Source: Macrotrachela quadricornifera
Lineage: Eukaryota > Rotifera > Eurotatoria > Philodinida > Philodinidae
DNA length: 64,000 nucleotides
Reading direction: 5' to 3'
Assembly (NCBI GenBank): GCA_022393335.1
Contig: JAJEKB010020221.1
Location: forward strand, 219,218 to 283,217
In this document: positions 1-12,597 of the stretch, in pieces
Layout: each line of letters begins with the position of its first letter
Numbering within the stretch: the stretch's first letter is position 1
Position numbers and translations under genes: made by a program
The notes under the pieces: generated by a model
Databases searched by the model: none
What the model saw: the letters and a program-made list of their open reading frames with translations, nothing else
Told to the model about the DNA's origin: nothing

Positions 1-3000
1 GTGTAACTGAAAATGAGAAGAGTGTTCACAGTTAATTCATCTGAATTCATATTATGAAAACGAGAATTTTTTACGCTGATATCGATATTTTTGTACCTGA
101 AAAGACAATTTTTCTTTTCTTCAATGGATCATAGAAACAAAAGAAAAAATCGAAAGAAGAAAGGGGGAAATGCTTTTTTCAACCGTGTGGTTATTTCTGA
201 TGATAGTCAGTCGAAATAGCTGATTTTTTTTGATGAAAAATAGTTGAATTACTCTGATTTTTTTTGAAAAGTGATCCGAATTATTCCATATGACCGTAAT
301 ATATAAATAGATGGCTTTGCTCAGCCTTCGATACTCTACCTTTTGGTATAATACATGAAAAATTTTGTTCATTAAGTGTGATTGAAAAAATCTCCACTTT
401 ATACAAATGATTTTTAATGAAACTTTTCAAATATTATCATGAGCGTTTGACAGTCAAATTTCACTAAATTGTCATCAGTTTAACCAAATGCATTAAAAAT
501 TTGGATTTGAAAGTTTTTGATGAAGCTGAACAAAATGAAAACAGAAGATGAAAAAAAGAAAATTTTTTTTCGTGAATATTTCGATTCTTCAATGGTTTCA
601 TGGGTGTTCTCTTGATATAATCGATTATTGATTAATTATAATAATTTATTTATAAATATATTTAATTACTTTATTTTTATTTAATAATCGTAAATTATAT
701 TCTCATAATAAAAGAAAAATCTTTTTATTAAATTAATTTTTAAATATAACTATAAAAAGTTATCAGGAGCGGTGCGAACAGGCTTGGGGGTGAGGGTACT
801 CTTCAGTTCTTAAAAATAGAGGACAGCTTTCTCTCATTTTTGAGGAACTTTGGACTGACTTGGACACCTCCCGATAGATTTTAAAAAATTGAGAACATAT
901 TCCTCTGATTTTAGAGAAGTTTCGAACGAATTTTATCATCTCAGTTGGAAGCGTAGCCGGCTTTGGCGGTTGAATATAAAGTTAGGATTATGTATTGGCT
1001 TTCTAATTCTACAAAACTACCTAGTTTCTATTTTATTGAATAATACATACATCAACGGAACATTTGTAATAGTCAGAGCCGTCGGCATCAAGGAGAGGAC
1101 GGAGTATAACTTCCACCTCCCCTATCTTTACAGATTTTCACCTTTTCTGCTCGATGTTATTTAGAAGTTTTTAGGAAATTCTCAAAAAAAGGTCTTTCAA
1201 TTTTTTTTTCAATATTCCGATAATTTATAGAAGCTTTTAAAAATTTTCAACCATCCTACCAATCTGTAACGTTCGCAACAGCTCTGGTAAGAGTATTCTA
1301 GAAAACTGTCTCTTTTGGTGGTGTGTGCTTTTAAAACAAATCCTGAAATGATATTTCTCGTAGAATAATTTTATTATTAGAAAATTATGCCTTTAGGAAG
1401 TAAAAAACATTTGCTATGTGACACTTCAACATTTATGCATGGAAAACGCAAAGCAAAACGAGATTCTTACTTGTAACGAAAAAGTTTTACTATCTGTCCT
1501 TCTTCTGGCAATTTTCCGTTGTGCAGATATCTCTTGATACTGTTAAGCAGACTTTCACACTCTCTCTTACAATTCTAGACAACTTGCGTGACCACTGATT
1601 TCAAATGACAAACCCGAAGGAGGCTGCCCGTCCAATCTTGGGAAATATTGTTTTTTGCTCAACAGTTTACAAAATATTTTAACCAATTTTTAAAAAATTT
1701 TGAGGAAATCGCTCTCATATTTTCCACTGCTAAACATCTGTACTGCTCCTGGCTTTGAATAACTGAGGACAATTTTCTTCCATTTCTTAAAAGCTTCGGA
1801 TGCCTTTTACTCCAATTTTTTGCATTTTCTTCGAATTTTGAAAATATCTCTGGCCCAGTTTTGACTTCTTTTCGCTGCCCTTGATAATTAATTTTATTTA
1901 AGTTAGTAATAAAAAAATATTTTGAATTGACAAGATTGAATTTATTCTGAATGCAATAAATATTTTTATAATAAAATAAACTAATTCAAAAAATGAATTA
2001 TTAATGACATATCTCAAACAAAAGATATTTAAATTTTCAGTAATATTATATAAAAATATAAATAATAAAAAAATTATTTGTATTTTCATATTTCTTATTG
2101 ATTAATTTTATTCTTCAGATAATCAATATTTTCATTTTTACATCAACAATGACATAATGGTTTAGATATTTTATTAACCTTTTATCCTCTAAGGCGGTTC
2201 CACAAGAGCCACCTATAAAATCACCAGATAAATAGAATATCGACCTCTGCAATATGCCAACGATATTGGTAGATCGATCGGGCACGCTATTATTAGTAAA
2301 GGGTAATTTGATAATTATAGCGACCATTGAGGCAGAGAAGGGGTTGAAAAGACTTCAAAAGCCCTGTTTCTTTTCATTTTTATGATAATGATAATTAGGC
2401 AAAGGTGTCATCTATTCCTTTTTATTTGACTAAAATCAAAAAAGAAAAGCTATGTATATAAAAAGTTATTCTTAAATATCGCATGTATTTTTGATACAGA
2501 TTGTTAAAAATACACATTTTTCTTTAAATAATTATATCATCAATGAAAACATTTAATCGATGATAAATATTTTTTCACCTATTATTCTCATAAGATTTAC
2601 AAGTAACATATTTATAATATGCATCATCCTCCTCTTCCTGTTCAACAGTCGTTCTAGAATTCATCTTGCGTTTTACTATTCCTTAGCTGTTAGACTCTTG
2701 TGAAATTTTTTAAACGTATTCAGTTCAATGGTATGCATTTTCACCGATCTATATCACATAACGCATCCCCGAAATCTCAATTGCCTATAAGTAAGAAAAG
2801 ATTCTGTTTTCAAAATTTCGATTTTGTAAGTCGTATATCTCGAAGACAGCAACGAAACAGAATACTTTATTATCAATCTGAAGCGTATGAAATTCCCTAC
2901 AAATATTATTCTGCGAGTTTTTCAATCCCATACCTTCTTTATCTCCTGCAAATCTTCTACGAATAGATTGAAAATGACCCAGCCGGAGATAAAAGATTAA

Positions 3001-3354
3001 GATTTTGTGTAATATTTTTGTAGAAATAAATTGATATTCATCATTATAGTTTATAAATTTAAAAAAAAAATTATTTCTATACTTAGAAACTCTACAAAAA
3101 TTATCCAAATATTATAAATAAAACATATTTTCATGTTACAAGTTTATTTCAATATTACATTATATTTTTTTGATTCGTAGGAATTCAAATGTTAATAGTT
3201 TGTTTTTGGTAAGAGAATTAAGAAAAGTTCATAGATAATATTTTTTATACTTCGAAATTATTATCGACTATTAAGAATTATTTTTCTTTATATCATATCT
3301 ATAAAATATTCATTTTCTAATTTTACTACGTCATCGTGCATTGAAATAGAATAC
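1..3354. other. AT-rich stretch, no gene recognised
   Basis: Only short open frames occur here, several overlapping on opposite strands, with no recognisable domain, splice pattern or codon bias. Poly-A and poly-T tracts dominate. I see no RNA gene and no clear terminal repeats. Confidence 0.6.
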
Positions 3355-4015
3355 CCTAGTGAAACATCTTGTTTCGTAAGATCTTGGTCAAGACCTTGGA
3401 TACAGACAAGTTAACAGATCTTGAAAATTTAGGTACAAGATAATACGACTATCTTGTAGTAAGATCTGACTTACAGATCTTGGGTACAGATGTGTAAGAT
3501 CTTAGATGCATTCTATGATAAAGCGTGCTACACGGGTCACGATTTGCGATCCAATATCTGCCGCATTCTGGAAGCATGGTTCAAACCTATCATACAGCGC
3601 ATTTTAATTTATTTCTGTAACAGCATGCTCGCATATTATTCTCTATTTTTTTTCATTTTAATTATTTCTGCCTCGGATAACTCAAACAAGTCAGATGTTG
3701 GGATCTGACTGGTTTTGAGTTGGTCAGGTCTCTGTCAGACCACTTCAAGGTAGTCCTCCCTCAATCCTCGATCGAGATTAGTATTTTCTAGGATAATCAA
3801 AAGCCGAGAAGTATCTAGGAAAAAAATTTATTTTGAAAATTTATTTCTTGCATGTCCAAACATGTTGTTTATATATAGCTGGATACACGTAAAAAAACGG
3901 TGAATGACTAGACAGCATACTAATGATGTCGCTTTTTTGTTTTACTCAAGATCTTGCGACAAGATAATAATAAACGTTTTCTTTTTCATGATCTTAACAA
4001 GATCTTAAGTACAAC

Positions 4016-7000
4016 CTGGCTGGTTAATGCTCCTCCTTTTCCTCCTTTTTTTCAAAATATATCCTCCTGCTCCTCTTTTTACTATGATTCTCCTCCTTTT
4101 CCTCCTTTTTCATTTTGATTACGAAGTCATTAAGTTTTCGACATTATAAGCTTAAAAATTTTTCAGATTATTATATTTCAACAATAAATGCCTCTTTACC
4201 CAACCAAATTCCACAGTTGTTGGTTAGAAAAATTGGATTCAGATGGTAATCCTGTTAAACGATGGCTTAAACAAGGTACAAATCCATCAACATTTATTTG
4301 CAGCATATGCAAAACTGATGAATTATCTTGTGGAAATAAAGGATGGCAATCAATTGAACAACATATGAATAATAAAAAACATCGTGATAATTTAAAATTG
4401 ATTCAACAAAATTCTACATTTACTATTCGAAATGAATTATCCGTTACTCAACAAGGTTCATTATCATCAACTGTTTCAACAGTAACACTTACTCGTCCAA
4501 ATAAAAATATGATCTTTACAGATCAAGTGACACGTGCGGAAGCATTATGGGCTATTAATGCAGCACGGCATGGATATAGTTATCGTTCATGTGACGACCT
4601 AGGTGATTTATTTAGGAGCATGTTTCCGGATTCTCGTATTGCAGAAAATTATAAAATGGAACGAATTAAATTATCGTATGTTATATCACACGGACTTGGA
4701 CCATTTTTTCATCGTAATCTTGTACAAGATATAAAAAAATGTGAACGATTTGTTTTATGCTTTGATGAGCAAAAGAATCATCAAAATAGTAAGCAATTGG
4801 ACCTATTATTAAAATATTGGAGTGTTGAAAAACAGGGTGTAGTTACTCGTTACTATAAATCTATTTTTCTTGGTCATGCTCCAGCTGAAACAGTTCGAGA
4901 TGTTATTATCGATTCATTTCGAACAGACGGACTTGATATTAAACGTTTATTAATGATTGGTCGTGATAATCCTAATGTAAATAAAGCAATTGAAAAACTT
5001 CTTGATGCAGAATTAAAACAAGTTGGTGGAGAACTACTCAAGTTAGGTTCATGCAATATCCATGTGATTCATAATGCTTTTAAATCAGGTGCGAAAATAT
5101 TAAATAATTTTTTACTATGAATAACTCTCCTGTTTTTTAAGGTACAAAAGCATCATGTTGGCATGTTGAAGACATTTGTATCGACTTATGGTCTTGGTTT
5201 CATTGTTCACCAGTACGAAAAGAAGATTTTATTAAAATAGCTGATGATCTTAATGAAGCAGTTGAAAAAAATATTCTTTACTTTGTTGCTACTCGTTGGG
5301 TATTACTTGGTAAAGTCATTGATCGAGTTCTAGGTAAATCAATATCGTTAATATCTTTTAATATATATTAAAAGTATTTCTTTTTTTATAGTTCAATGGG
5401 AAATTTTAAACGAGTACTTTCTTGTGTATTTACCTGCAAATGATAAAACTCAAATCAAAAAAAATAAAAAGTATAATTCAATCAAATCATGTTTAACATC
5501 ACATGTTTCAAAAATTCGATTATTATTTATTTCATATTTATGTCGTTCAATTTTTGATAAATTTTTAACAATATTTCAAAAGTCTAGTCCAATGATTCAT
5601 TTGTTATTTGAAGAATTATCGAATGTATATCGAATGGTTTTATTGTCGTTTTTAGTATTCGATCATGTTGGTAATAAACAAGGTGCAGAGTTATTATTAA
5701 TTGATCATAAATTAGCTGGAAAACAATTGAACGATAAAGAAATAAAAATTGGTGAGAGAGCGTTGAAGTTAAGAATTGTCAATAAATTGTTTTCATTTCA
5801 GGTGAAGAAACTCGAAAATCATTATCTTTCTTGTCCAAAGATGAAAAGGAAATGTTCTTTCAAGATGTACGGAGTATTTTTCATTCAATTGCTTTATATT
5901 TAAAATTAAATCTTCCATTGAATAATTCGTTCTTACGTGATGTACATATATTGGCAGTTCCTCATCGTTGTGATGGCGATGGAAATGATGCCATTGTTCG
6001 TATTGGTCGATGTATACCTGGTTTATTATCATCAAATGAAATTGATCTTCTCAGTGATGAATGGTTAATGTATTCCTTGGAAACTATTGATGATTCATGG
6101 GTAATTAAAAGAAAATTTAATGACTTTGAAGGAACAGAACGTATTGAATATCATGAAATTGATTATTATTGGAATAAAGTACTTTCGATTGTTCAAAATA
6201 ATGGATATCCAAAATATCCAACACTCTCCAAACTTATCAAGAATATACTTATTGTATCACATAGTAATAGTGATGTAGAACGTGGTTTTAGCATCAATAA
6301 TAATCTTCTTACCGAAGAACGTAGTCTTTTATCTGAAAAATCAATCAATGGACTTCGTGGTATTGTTGATGCTGTTGATTTTTTTGGTAATGGATTGGTA
6401 CATAAGGTAACAATTAATATAATTATATCAACGTTTTTTATGAAGATTGAATTCTTTCTTTCAGATGGATACTAGTAACGATATGATTCGTGCATTTCAA
6501 AAGTCAGCATCATTATACAAGGAAGAATTGATAAAAATTAAAGCATTAGCTGTTGCTCAAGAAAAAGAAAGTGAATATCGTGTAAAAATTGATGTTGAAA
6601 AAATGAAATCATCGGAACAGGAGAGAGAACTTATGTTGAAATATAAAAATCTTCAAACAGAACAAAAAGCAGCTCAAATGTTACTTGACGAAGGAAATCA
6701 ACGATTAGAAAATTCATTGAAAAAAGGTGATTTTAGTGATATACAAGCTGCTTATGCACTAAGCAAAAGTGGCACGGAAAAAATAAAATCTATTGATGAA
6801 GAAATGACAAAAATCATGGAAAATGTATCCATCATTCAACAAAAACGAGCTCGTGCTGAACATGAACAATTAAAAAAGAAAAACAAATTAGTTGATGAAC
6901 AGTCAAAAAATGAAAACGATCAGATGTTCTGATAAATAATTCTCACTATTATGAAACAATCAGATAAGATTGTTGTTGTGATTTATTAGATGTTTCTATT

Positions 7001-7266
7001 TTGATTTATTATTGTTTTTTTTCTAGGTGATTACTTTTCATTATATTTTTTGAAAGATATGAATAAACATTGTGAAACCGAGAAAAACTTCTTATTAGAC
7101 TTCATCCTAAGCGAATATCCGTACGCAAAAACTTCATAGACGTCATTTTTTATGATAAAAAATAGCTCCTCCATTTATCCTCCGATTTTGCGGCACATCC
7201 TCCAAAAAATTTTTGATTTAATCCTCCCTTTTCCTCTTTTTTGTCAGATCAGCGTTAACATGCCAG
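4016..7266. mobile_element. Complete hAT transposon with exact 8-bp target duplication
   Basis: The element begins CTGGCTGGTTAATGCT (4016-4031) and ends AGCGTTAACATGCCAG (7251-7266). These termini are inverted repeats matching at 13 of 16 positions. The 8-bp sequence AGTACAAC lies directly outside both ends (4008-4015 and 7267-7274), which is the target duplication length expected for hAT. Subterminal pyrimidine tracts with repeated CTCCT/CCTCC words occur at both ends (about 4031-4110 and 7168-7235). The element is 3251 bp and holds one spliced transposase gene on the plus strand. Matching target copies and an open gene suggest a fairly recent insertion. Confidence 0.92.
4188..6932 (+). CDS. 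hAT transposase, five exons, 841 aa
   Basis: The exons are 4188-5088, 5142-5333, 5392-5751, 5802-6406 and 6465-6932. All four introns are GT..AG, 50-58 bp long, and keep the frame, giving 842 codons including the stop. The N-terminus has a BED-like zinc finger (C38-x2-C41, then H-x5-H). The central part shows the RNase-H-like core: a first acidic block FDEQKNH and a second in LMIGRDNP. The exon 4 segment SHSNSDVERGFS is the hAT C-terminal dimerisation region, with the conserved Glu. Exon 5 adds about 155 residues of Lys/Glu-rich, probably coiled-coil sequence. The protein should bind the element's ends in the nucleus and catalyse cut-and-paste transposition. No stop or frameshift is seen, so it may be active. 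The ATG lies 172 bp inside the left end and no upstream exon is needed. Confidence 0.88.
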
Positions 7267-7348
7267 AGTACAACTTTACCTGATACAACCAAGATATATA
7301 CATGCACATTATCTTTTCAAGATCTTGCTTACAAGGTGTTTCACTAGG

Positions 7349-8279
7349 ATAGATCCTTTTGTTTAATAAAATAGATTCAGTTTTGAATATAAATAAATAA
7401 ACAAAATACTTGATTTCAAGAATCGTTCTAATTTAGCTTTTATCAATTTCAATTTTGTCAAAATCATTTTAAAAAATGATCTATGTGATAAAAAAATGTT
7501 CAATTTTAGTCAAGAAAATTTGTTCATCATTTTCATTACTATTTGTTTCAGATTTATAAATTTGTATTATGATATTCAAAAATATAATTAAAACCTTTTT
7601 TTTTTCTTTATTAAATAAAGTAAATCTCTTTCTTCTTTTCAGCAAAATAAATTCTATATATAAAGTAATTGATTTAATCACAAAATAATGCATTAATCAC
7701 TTGAAGTTGTTCAATCGTCGAAATGAACCCTTTTCAAAATACATAGTCAATCTATTTATATTAAAATAATGTCAGACTCGGCAAGATATTAAAAACAATG
7801 TAGCATCATCGTTGTGAAAAATTCATAAAAGATCTATAGTCACATTATTTGCAAAATTAACCCATCATATAAAAATGAACCAGCATGAAAAATTCGTCAC
7901 TTTACATTTCTGTATTTTACATACATTAAAATTCATCTATTTAGAGCATAGATTCACCATAAGTAGCTCGTATATTCACGTAATCAATTAGAATATCACA
8001 ACATTCATGTCTTTGATATATTTAATATTATCAAATTACAATATAAAATTTAATTTTATCAACATAATTCACGAAGCACATTTTAACAAAAGCGTACAAT
8101 AATACATTTCTACTAAAAAAATATGAAATTCAACATAATAAAAATGATATATCATACACAATTTCATATCGAATACATGAACAAAAATAAATCTTATTCA
8201 AAATTAAAAAAAAAAGGATGGGAAACGTGCTCAATGAATGCAAAACAAACACAATCAACACTATTTAAACAAAACTATA
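7349..8279. other. AT-rich intergenic stretch, no gene seen
   Basis: The sequence lies between the nested transposons and the 3' end of the minus-strand TIR-NACHT-HEAT gene, so it probably includes that gene's 3' untranslated region. A small minus-strand open frame near 7481-7693 is low-complexity and not supported. Confidence 0.55.
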
Positions 8280-11200
8280 CTAGCTGGTACTAAGTTTTCG
8301 CTTTCTCTCCAACTTCTTGTTCATGTCTGAACAATAATTTTTTATTTTTGCTCCAAGCTCTTCAAAGACTCGAATCAATCTTTCACGAACTACCGAATCC
8401 TGAATCTGTAACTCAATCTTCTTCCTTTCTCGATATACAATTATATTTTCCTTCATGACAACAATCGCATTACCCTCCACAAGCATAACAAAACGACACA
8501 TAAAAAGCCAAACATCATCTTTTGATTCAATAAAAGCTCCTAGAAGTTGCATACATGGACCACGGTTACCATTCAAACATCGATCAATCGTAATATCATC
8601 ATTCGTTGACGACACTCTCTTATTTACTATTCCGTTTCTTCTCAATAATACGCTTAGAAGCGATCGAAATGTTTCATAGGCATCCGACCTGACATAATCA
8701 TTACTATCTCCAAGTGCAATGAGCAGTCGATTGATCACCTCATTTGTTACTGCCTTTTCACCTATCTTACCGAGGGCTAGACATGCACTTGACCTGATTC
8801 TCCAATCCCTATCTTCAATTGCAATGATCAGTCGATTGATCACCTCATTTGTTGCTGCCCTTCCACCTATCTTACTGAGAGCTAGACATGCATTCCACCT
8901 AACATGCGCATCACTATCCTCAAGTGCAATGATCAGTCGATTGATCACCTCATTGGTTGCTGCCATTTCACCTATCTTACCGAAAGCTCGACATACACTC
9001 AACCTGACATCCTCATCACTATCCCCAAGTGCAATGATCAATCGGTTGATTACCTCATTTGTTGCTGCCTTTTCACCTATATTACTGAGAGTTTCGCATG
9101 CACTCAGCCTGACATGTGCATCACTATCTCCGAGTGCAATAGCCAGTCGATTGATCACCTCATTTGTTGCTGCCTTTCCCCCTATCTTACCGAGAGCTAG
9201 ACATGCATTCCACCTAACATGCGCATCACTATCTCCAAGTGCAATGATCCATCGATTGATTACCTCATTCGTTGCTGCTTTTTCACCTATATTACCGAGA
9301 GCTAGACATGCATTCCACCTAACATTCGACTCATCATCTTGAAGTGCAATGATTAATCGATTGATTACTTCATTTGTTGCTGCCTTTTCACCTATATTAC
9401 CGAGAGTTTCACACGCACTCAACCTGACATGTGCATCACTATCTCCGAGTGCAATAATCAGTCGATTGATCACCTCATTTGTTGATGCCTTTCCAGCTAT
9501 ATTACTAAGAGCTAGACATGCATTCCATCTGACATTCGACTCCTTATCTCCAAATGCAATGATCAGTCGATTGATTACCTCGTTTGTTGCTGCCTTTTCA
9601 CCTATATTACCAAGAGCTAGACATGCATTCCATCTGACATTCGACTCCCTATCTCCAAGTGCAATGATCAGTCGATTGATGACCTCATTTGTTGCTGCCT
9701 TTTCACCCATCTTACCAAGAGCTTCACATCCACTCGATCTGACATTCCAATTACTATCTCCAAGTGCAATGATCAATCGATCGATCACCTCAGTTGTTGC
9801 TGCCTTTTCACCTATCTTACCGAGAGTTTCACATGCACTCAACCTGATATTCAAATCACTAACTCCAAGTGCCATAATCAATTGATTGATCACCTCATTT
9901 GTTGATGCATTTTCACCTATATTACTGAGAGTTTCACATGCACTTGACCTGATTCTCCAATCCCTATCCCCAATTGCAATGATTAGTCGATTGACCACCT
10001 CATTTGTTGCTGCCTTTTCACCTATCTTACCGAGAGCTAGACATGCATTCCACCTAACATGCGCATCACTATCTCCAAATGCAATGATCAATCGATTGAT
10101 CATCTCATTTGTTGCTGCCTTTTCACCTATCTTACCGAGAGCTTCACATGAACTTTTTCTAATTCGGGGATTGTCGTCCTCAAGATGTGTTAGGAGTAAA
10201 TGAATCAATGACATATGTGGGTGTGAAATGTCTAAGTTTGAGATCAATGAGATAACGTTGTGTTTGATATCGAGGTCTTGATTTTGTAACAACTGAATCA
10301 GCGTAGTTTGTATAAGAGGTTCTTCTATTAATGTTGTGCATGATTGCATGATACTTTGAATCCTTTCTGGTAGAATGGAATTCTTCATTGACGAAGAATA
10401 TGTAATCCAACTGGTGATGTAGTCAATAACTTGTTTTCGTTTATGTAGTGTATTGCTACAGTTGGATTCGTCAAAACATGAAACTAGAATTTGGAGATGT
10501 CGGAGTCCAACAATATCGCGCGGTTCGCCCATTATAGTGTCCCAAAATGTGTTTATGCTCTCTTTATCATTAATTATAGCCAATAGACCTGATACAAAAG
10601 TAAAAACTAAAGCAAAACGTTGATTGTACTTATGGTTTTTAATAAAGTCAATGGCTTTGTAACGTTCAGAAGTGCTGAGTGCGTTAACGAGGTAGCGTGC
10701 AGCAAAATGTTCTTGAAAACTGAGATGAACAAAATAATGTTGTTTTTCTGTTTCAATACGATGGCCGATTGGCCCCAAATCGAATGATTTTAGGATTCCA
10801 GTATTGAGTAAGTGCGGTGTGATTTCCATAGAGGACGCAGTTTGTTTCATAACTTTTTGTAGCAGCTCTTTTTTTAGTATTATAGTGTTTTCTACCATTG
10901 CTTCAAAGCCCAACACTTGTAAGAATGTTAATTCTTGATGACATTTCGCATAAATTTCCTCACTCGTTTGAATTGTTATGCTCAGTCGCGTTAAGTGTCG
11001 TAGACACAGCCATTTGATCATACTATCGTAGATTTCTGTCATAGTCAAATTTTTCTTTTCTTGCCAATCAGTCTCACTCCAAACACTACATATTAGTTCT
11101 AGGTTTATAGGAATGTGCGAAATACCCCAAATACGAATGTTCGATTTTAAGAATTCTAGAAGTTTTTCACCTTCAGCTGATACGTGGTTTAATTCATCCA

Positions 11201-12597
11201 TTATCTCGCGAAAGAATTGTTTCACATAATTAGAAATATTATTATCTGTAAATCCTGTAATTTCCATTTGCACAGTATGAGGCAAAGTATTGAAATATGG
11301 ACGAGATGTTACGATATGATGCGAAGTCTTCAATAATTGTTCGAATAAATACTGCAGATGTGGTGGTATACTCTGCACAATTTCATCGTATCCATCCAAA
11401 AGCCATAGAACTTTACTTTTATCCAATTTATTTCTCAAAAGATTTTTGTCTATTCCAGAGAGATCATCAGAAAAATATTCTTTCTGTACAATATCGATGA
11501 GAGAATAGCTGTTGCCTAATGACAATAGTGGATAACGAGTCTCTGTTAACGAACGTAAAGGAAACAGAATAACCAGATCATATTCTGACCAAATGACACC
11601 TGTTGCCCATTGATGTGCAGCATATCGACAAAATGTACTCTTACCAATTCCAGCTCGACCAAATACAAGTATTTGTCTTGATGGATGCTGGCATTTTTGA
11701 AAAATATCCTTGATATCTATTGGTGTCTTAGTGCCATAGATCTCTTCATATGCATTTATTATTGTATCATTACGAGTGTTATCACGAAGTTTCTTTTCTT
11801 TTTCTCGTTGTTCTTTGTTTTCTACAATGGTCAAATTGATATAGCTTTCTTCAATTGGAAATGATTTAGCCGGATTCATAAAACGTTCAATACGACTATT
11901 TTGTATATACTGATGTCTAATCAATTCAAATAAATAGTTTGATTCTTCAACTGGTTGTATTTGCGAATATCGAAGTACTGTGGTTGTTTCTTGTATGCGA
12001 TCAATTAGTTCTCTTGTTTTTATATAAATATTGGATTCACAAATATGCTGAAAGTCAATGTACACAAGTTCTCTAGTTATCAGTGCCAACCAACCAGAGG
12101 GATTCCACTGATCTGCATGACTGAGCATACATGGAATAATTAGTTTGCATCGTTTGTGTGCATACTGTAATTCGAGTTTACAAACTTCGGAATTTTCATA
12201 GTCCGGTGTTAGAAAACAACAGACAACTGTAGCATTCTCTATTCCATTAGCCAGACTATATAAAAAATAACTGTATGTCTGCAGTGCAAAAAAAGGAATA
12301 GTCATTCTTAAGTAGGTACCTTTCGTACATATTGGTTTTCATGTCACCATCTTTATCAAACCATACTGGAATATTCTGATTTCGTAGAGTTTGATAAATT
12401 TTCGATACAATATCTTGATTCTTCGAATTATAAGACAGCATGAGATGTTTTCCTTCAGGAATCGGAGTACTAAAAGATATGGATTCAGCATTACCGCGAA
12501 TAGATAAATGACAATAGAAGAGAAAGCTCCAATGTAATAGTCATTGATACGAGGATGTGGCTACTTCTTGGAACGCTTGAACTACATGAAGATGCAT
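8280..12597 (-). CDS. TIR-NACHT-HEAT repeat protein (STAND-type receptor-like), about 1390 aa
   Basis: The proposed exons, in gene order on the minus strand, are 12597-12551, 12469-12320 and 12255-8280. The two GT..AG introns of 81 and 64 bp keep the frame. The TIR domain is at about residues 23-155. It spans both introns, begins HLMLSYNSKNQD and has a Glu at residue 94 in CKLELQ, where NAD+-cleaving TIRs carry their catalytic Glu. NACHT follows, with Walker A GRAGIGKST at 265-273 and Walker B LLDGYDE with D353/D356. Fourteen consecutive 35-residue HEAT units (consensus TNEVINRLIIALGDSD..VR..AC.ALG.IG) fill about 781-1270, with one or two weaker units before them. The last 120 residues are not recognised. 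The family's role is ligand-triggered, nucleotide-dependent oligomerisation that activates the TIR effector. NAD+ hydrolysis here is inferred. The first exon is short, so the start is the least certain part. Confidence 0.85.
8643..10112 (-). repeat. Tandem array of fourteen 105-bp HEAT units
   Basis: Fourteen in-register 105-bp units encode 35-residue HEAT repeats of the PBS-lyase-like type. Neighbouring units share long stretches at DNA level, and the end of the repeat varies between two main forms, WNACLAL and LSACETL. Because 105 is a multiple of three, the opposite strand also stays open across much of the array. Those antisense frames are by-products. Confidence 0.9.

Larger units (their letters stand above)
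3355..7348. mobile_element. Non-autonomous inverted-repeat element rich in AAGATCTTG, split by a hAT insertion
   Basis: The left end reads CCTAGTGAAACATCTTGT and the right end is its near-exact inverse, ending GTTTCACTAGG. Next to each end is the palindrome-like word AAGATCTTG, and variants of it (AGATCTTG, CAAGATCTT) recur through 3380-3500 and 3950-4005. Without the hAT transposon and one target copy the element is about 735 bp and has no credible coding frame. The dinucleotide TA lies within the termini on both sides, which would suit a Tc1/mariner-type MITE, but the palindromic ends make the exact boundary ambiguous. The superfamily is inferred. Confidence 0.65.

Noticed and set aside
889..1164. 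91-codon plus-strand frame
   Set aside because: Starts with a non-ATG codon and shows no domain or splice context.
2700..3108. Overlapping open frames on both strands
   Set aside because: Low-complexity translations with no family resemblance; chance frames.
8719..10203. Long plus-strand open frames opposite the HEAT array
   Set aside because: They mirror the 105-bp units on the other strand; the minus-strand protein has clear HEAT, NACHT and TIR domains.
12256..12305. ATG at 12305 as the start of the NACHT-HEAT protein
   Set aside because: It lies inside a 64-bp intron; splicing 12256-12319 rebuilds an intact TIR domain.
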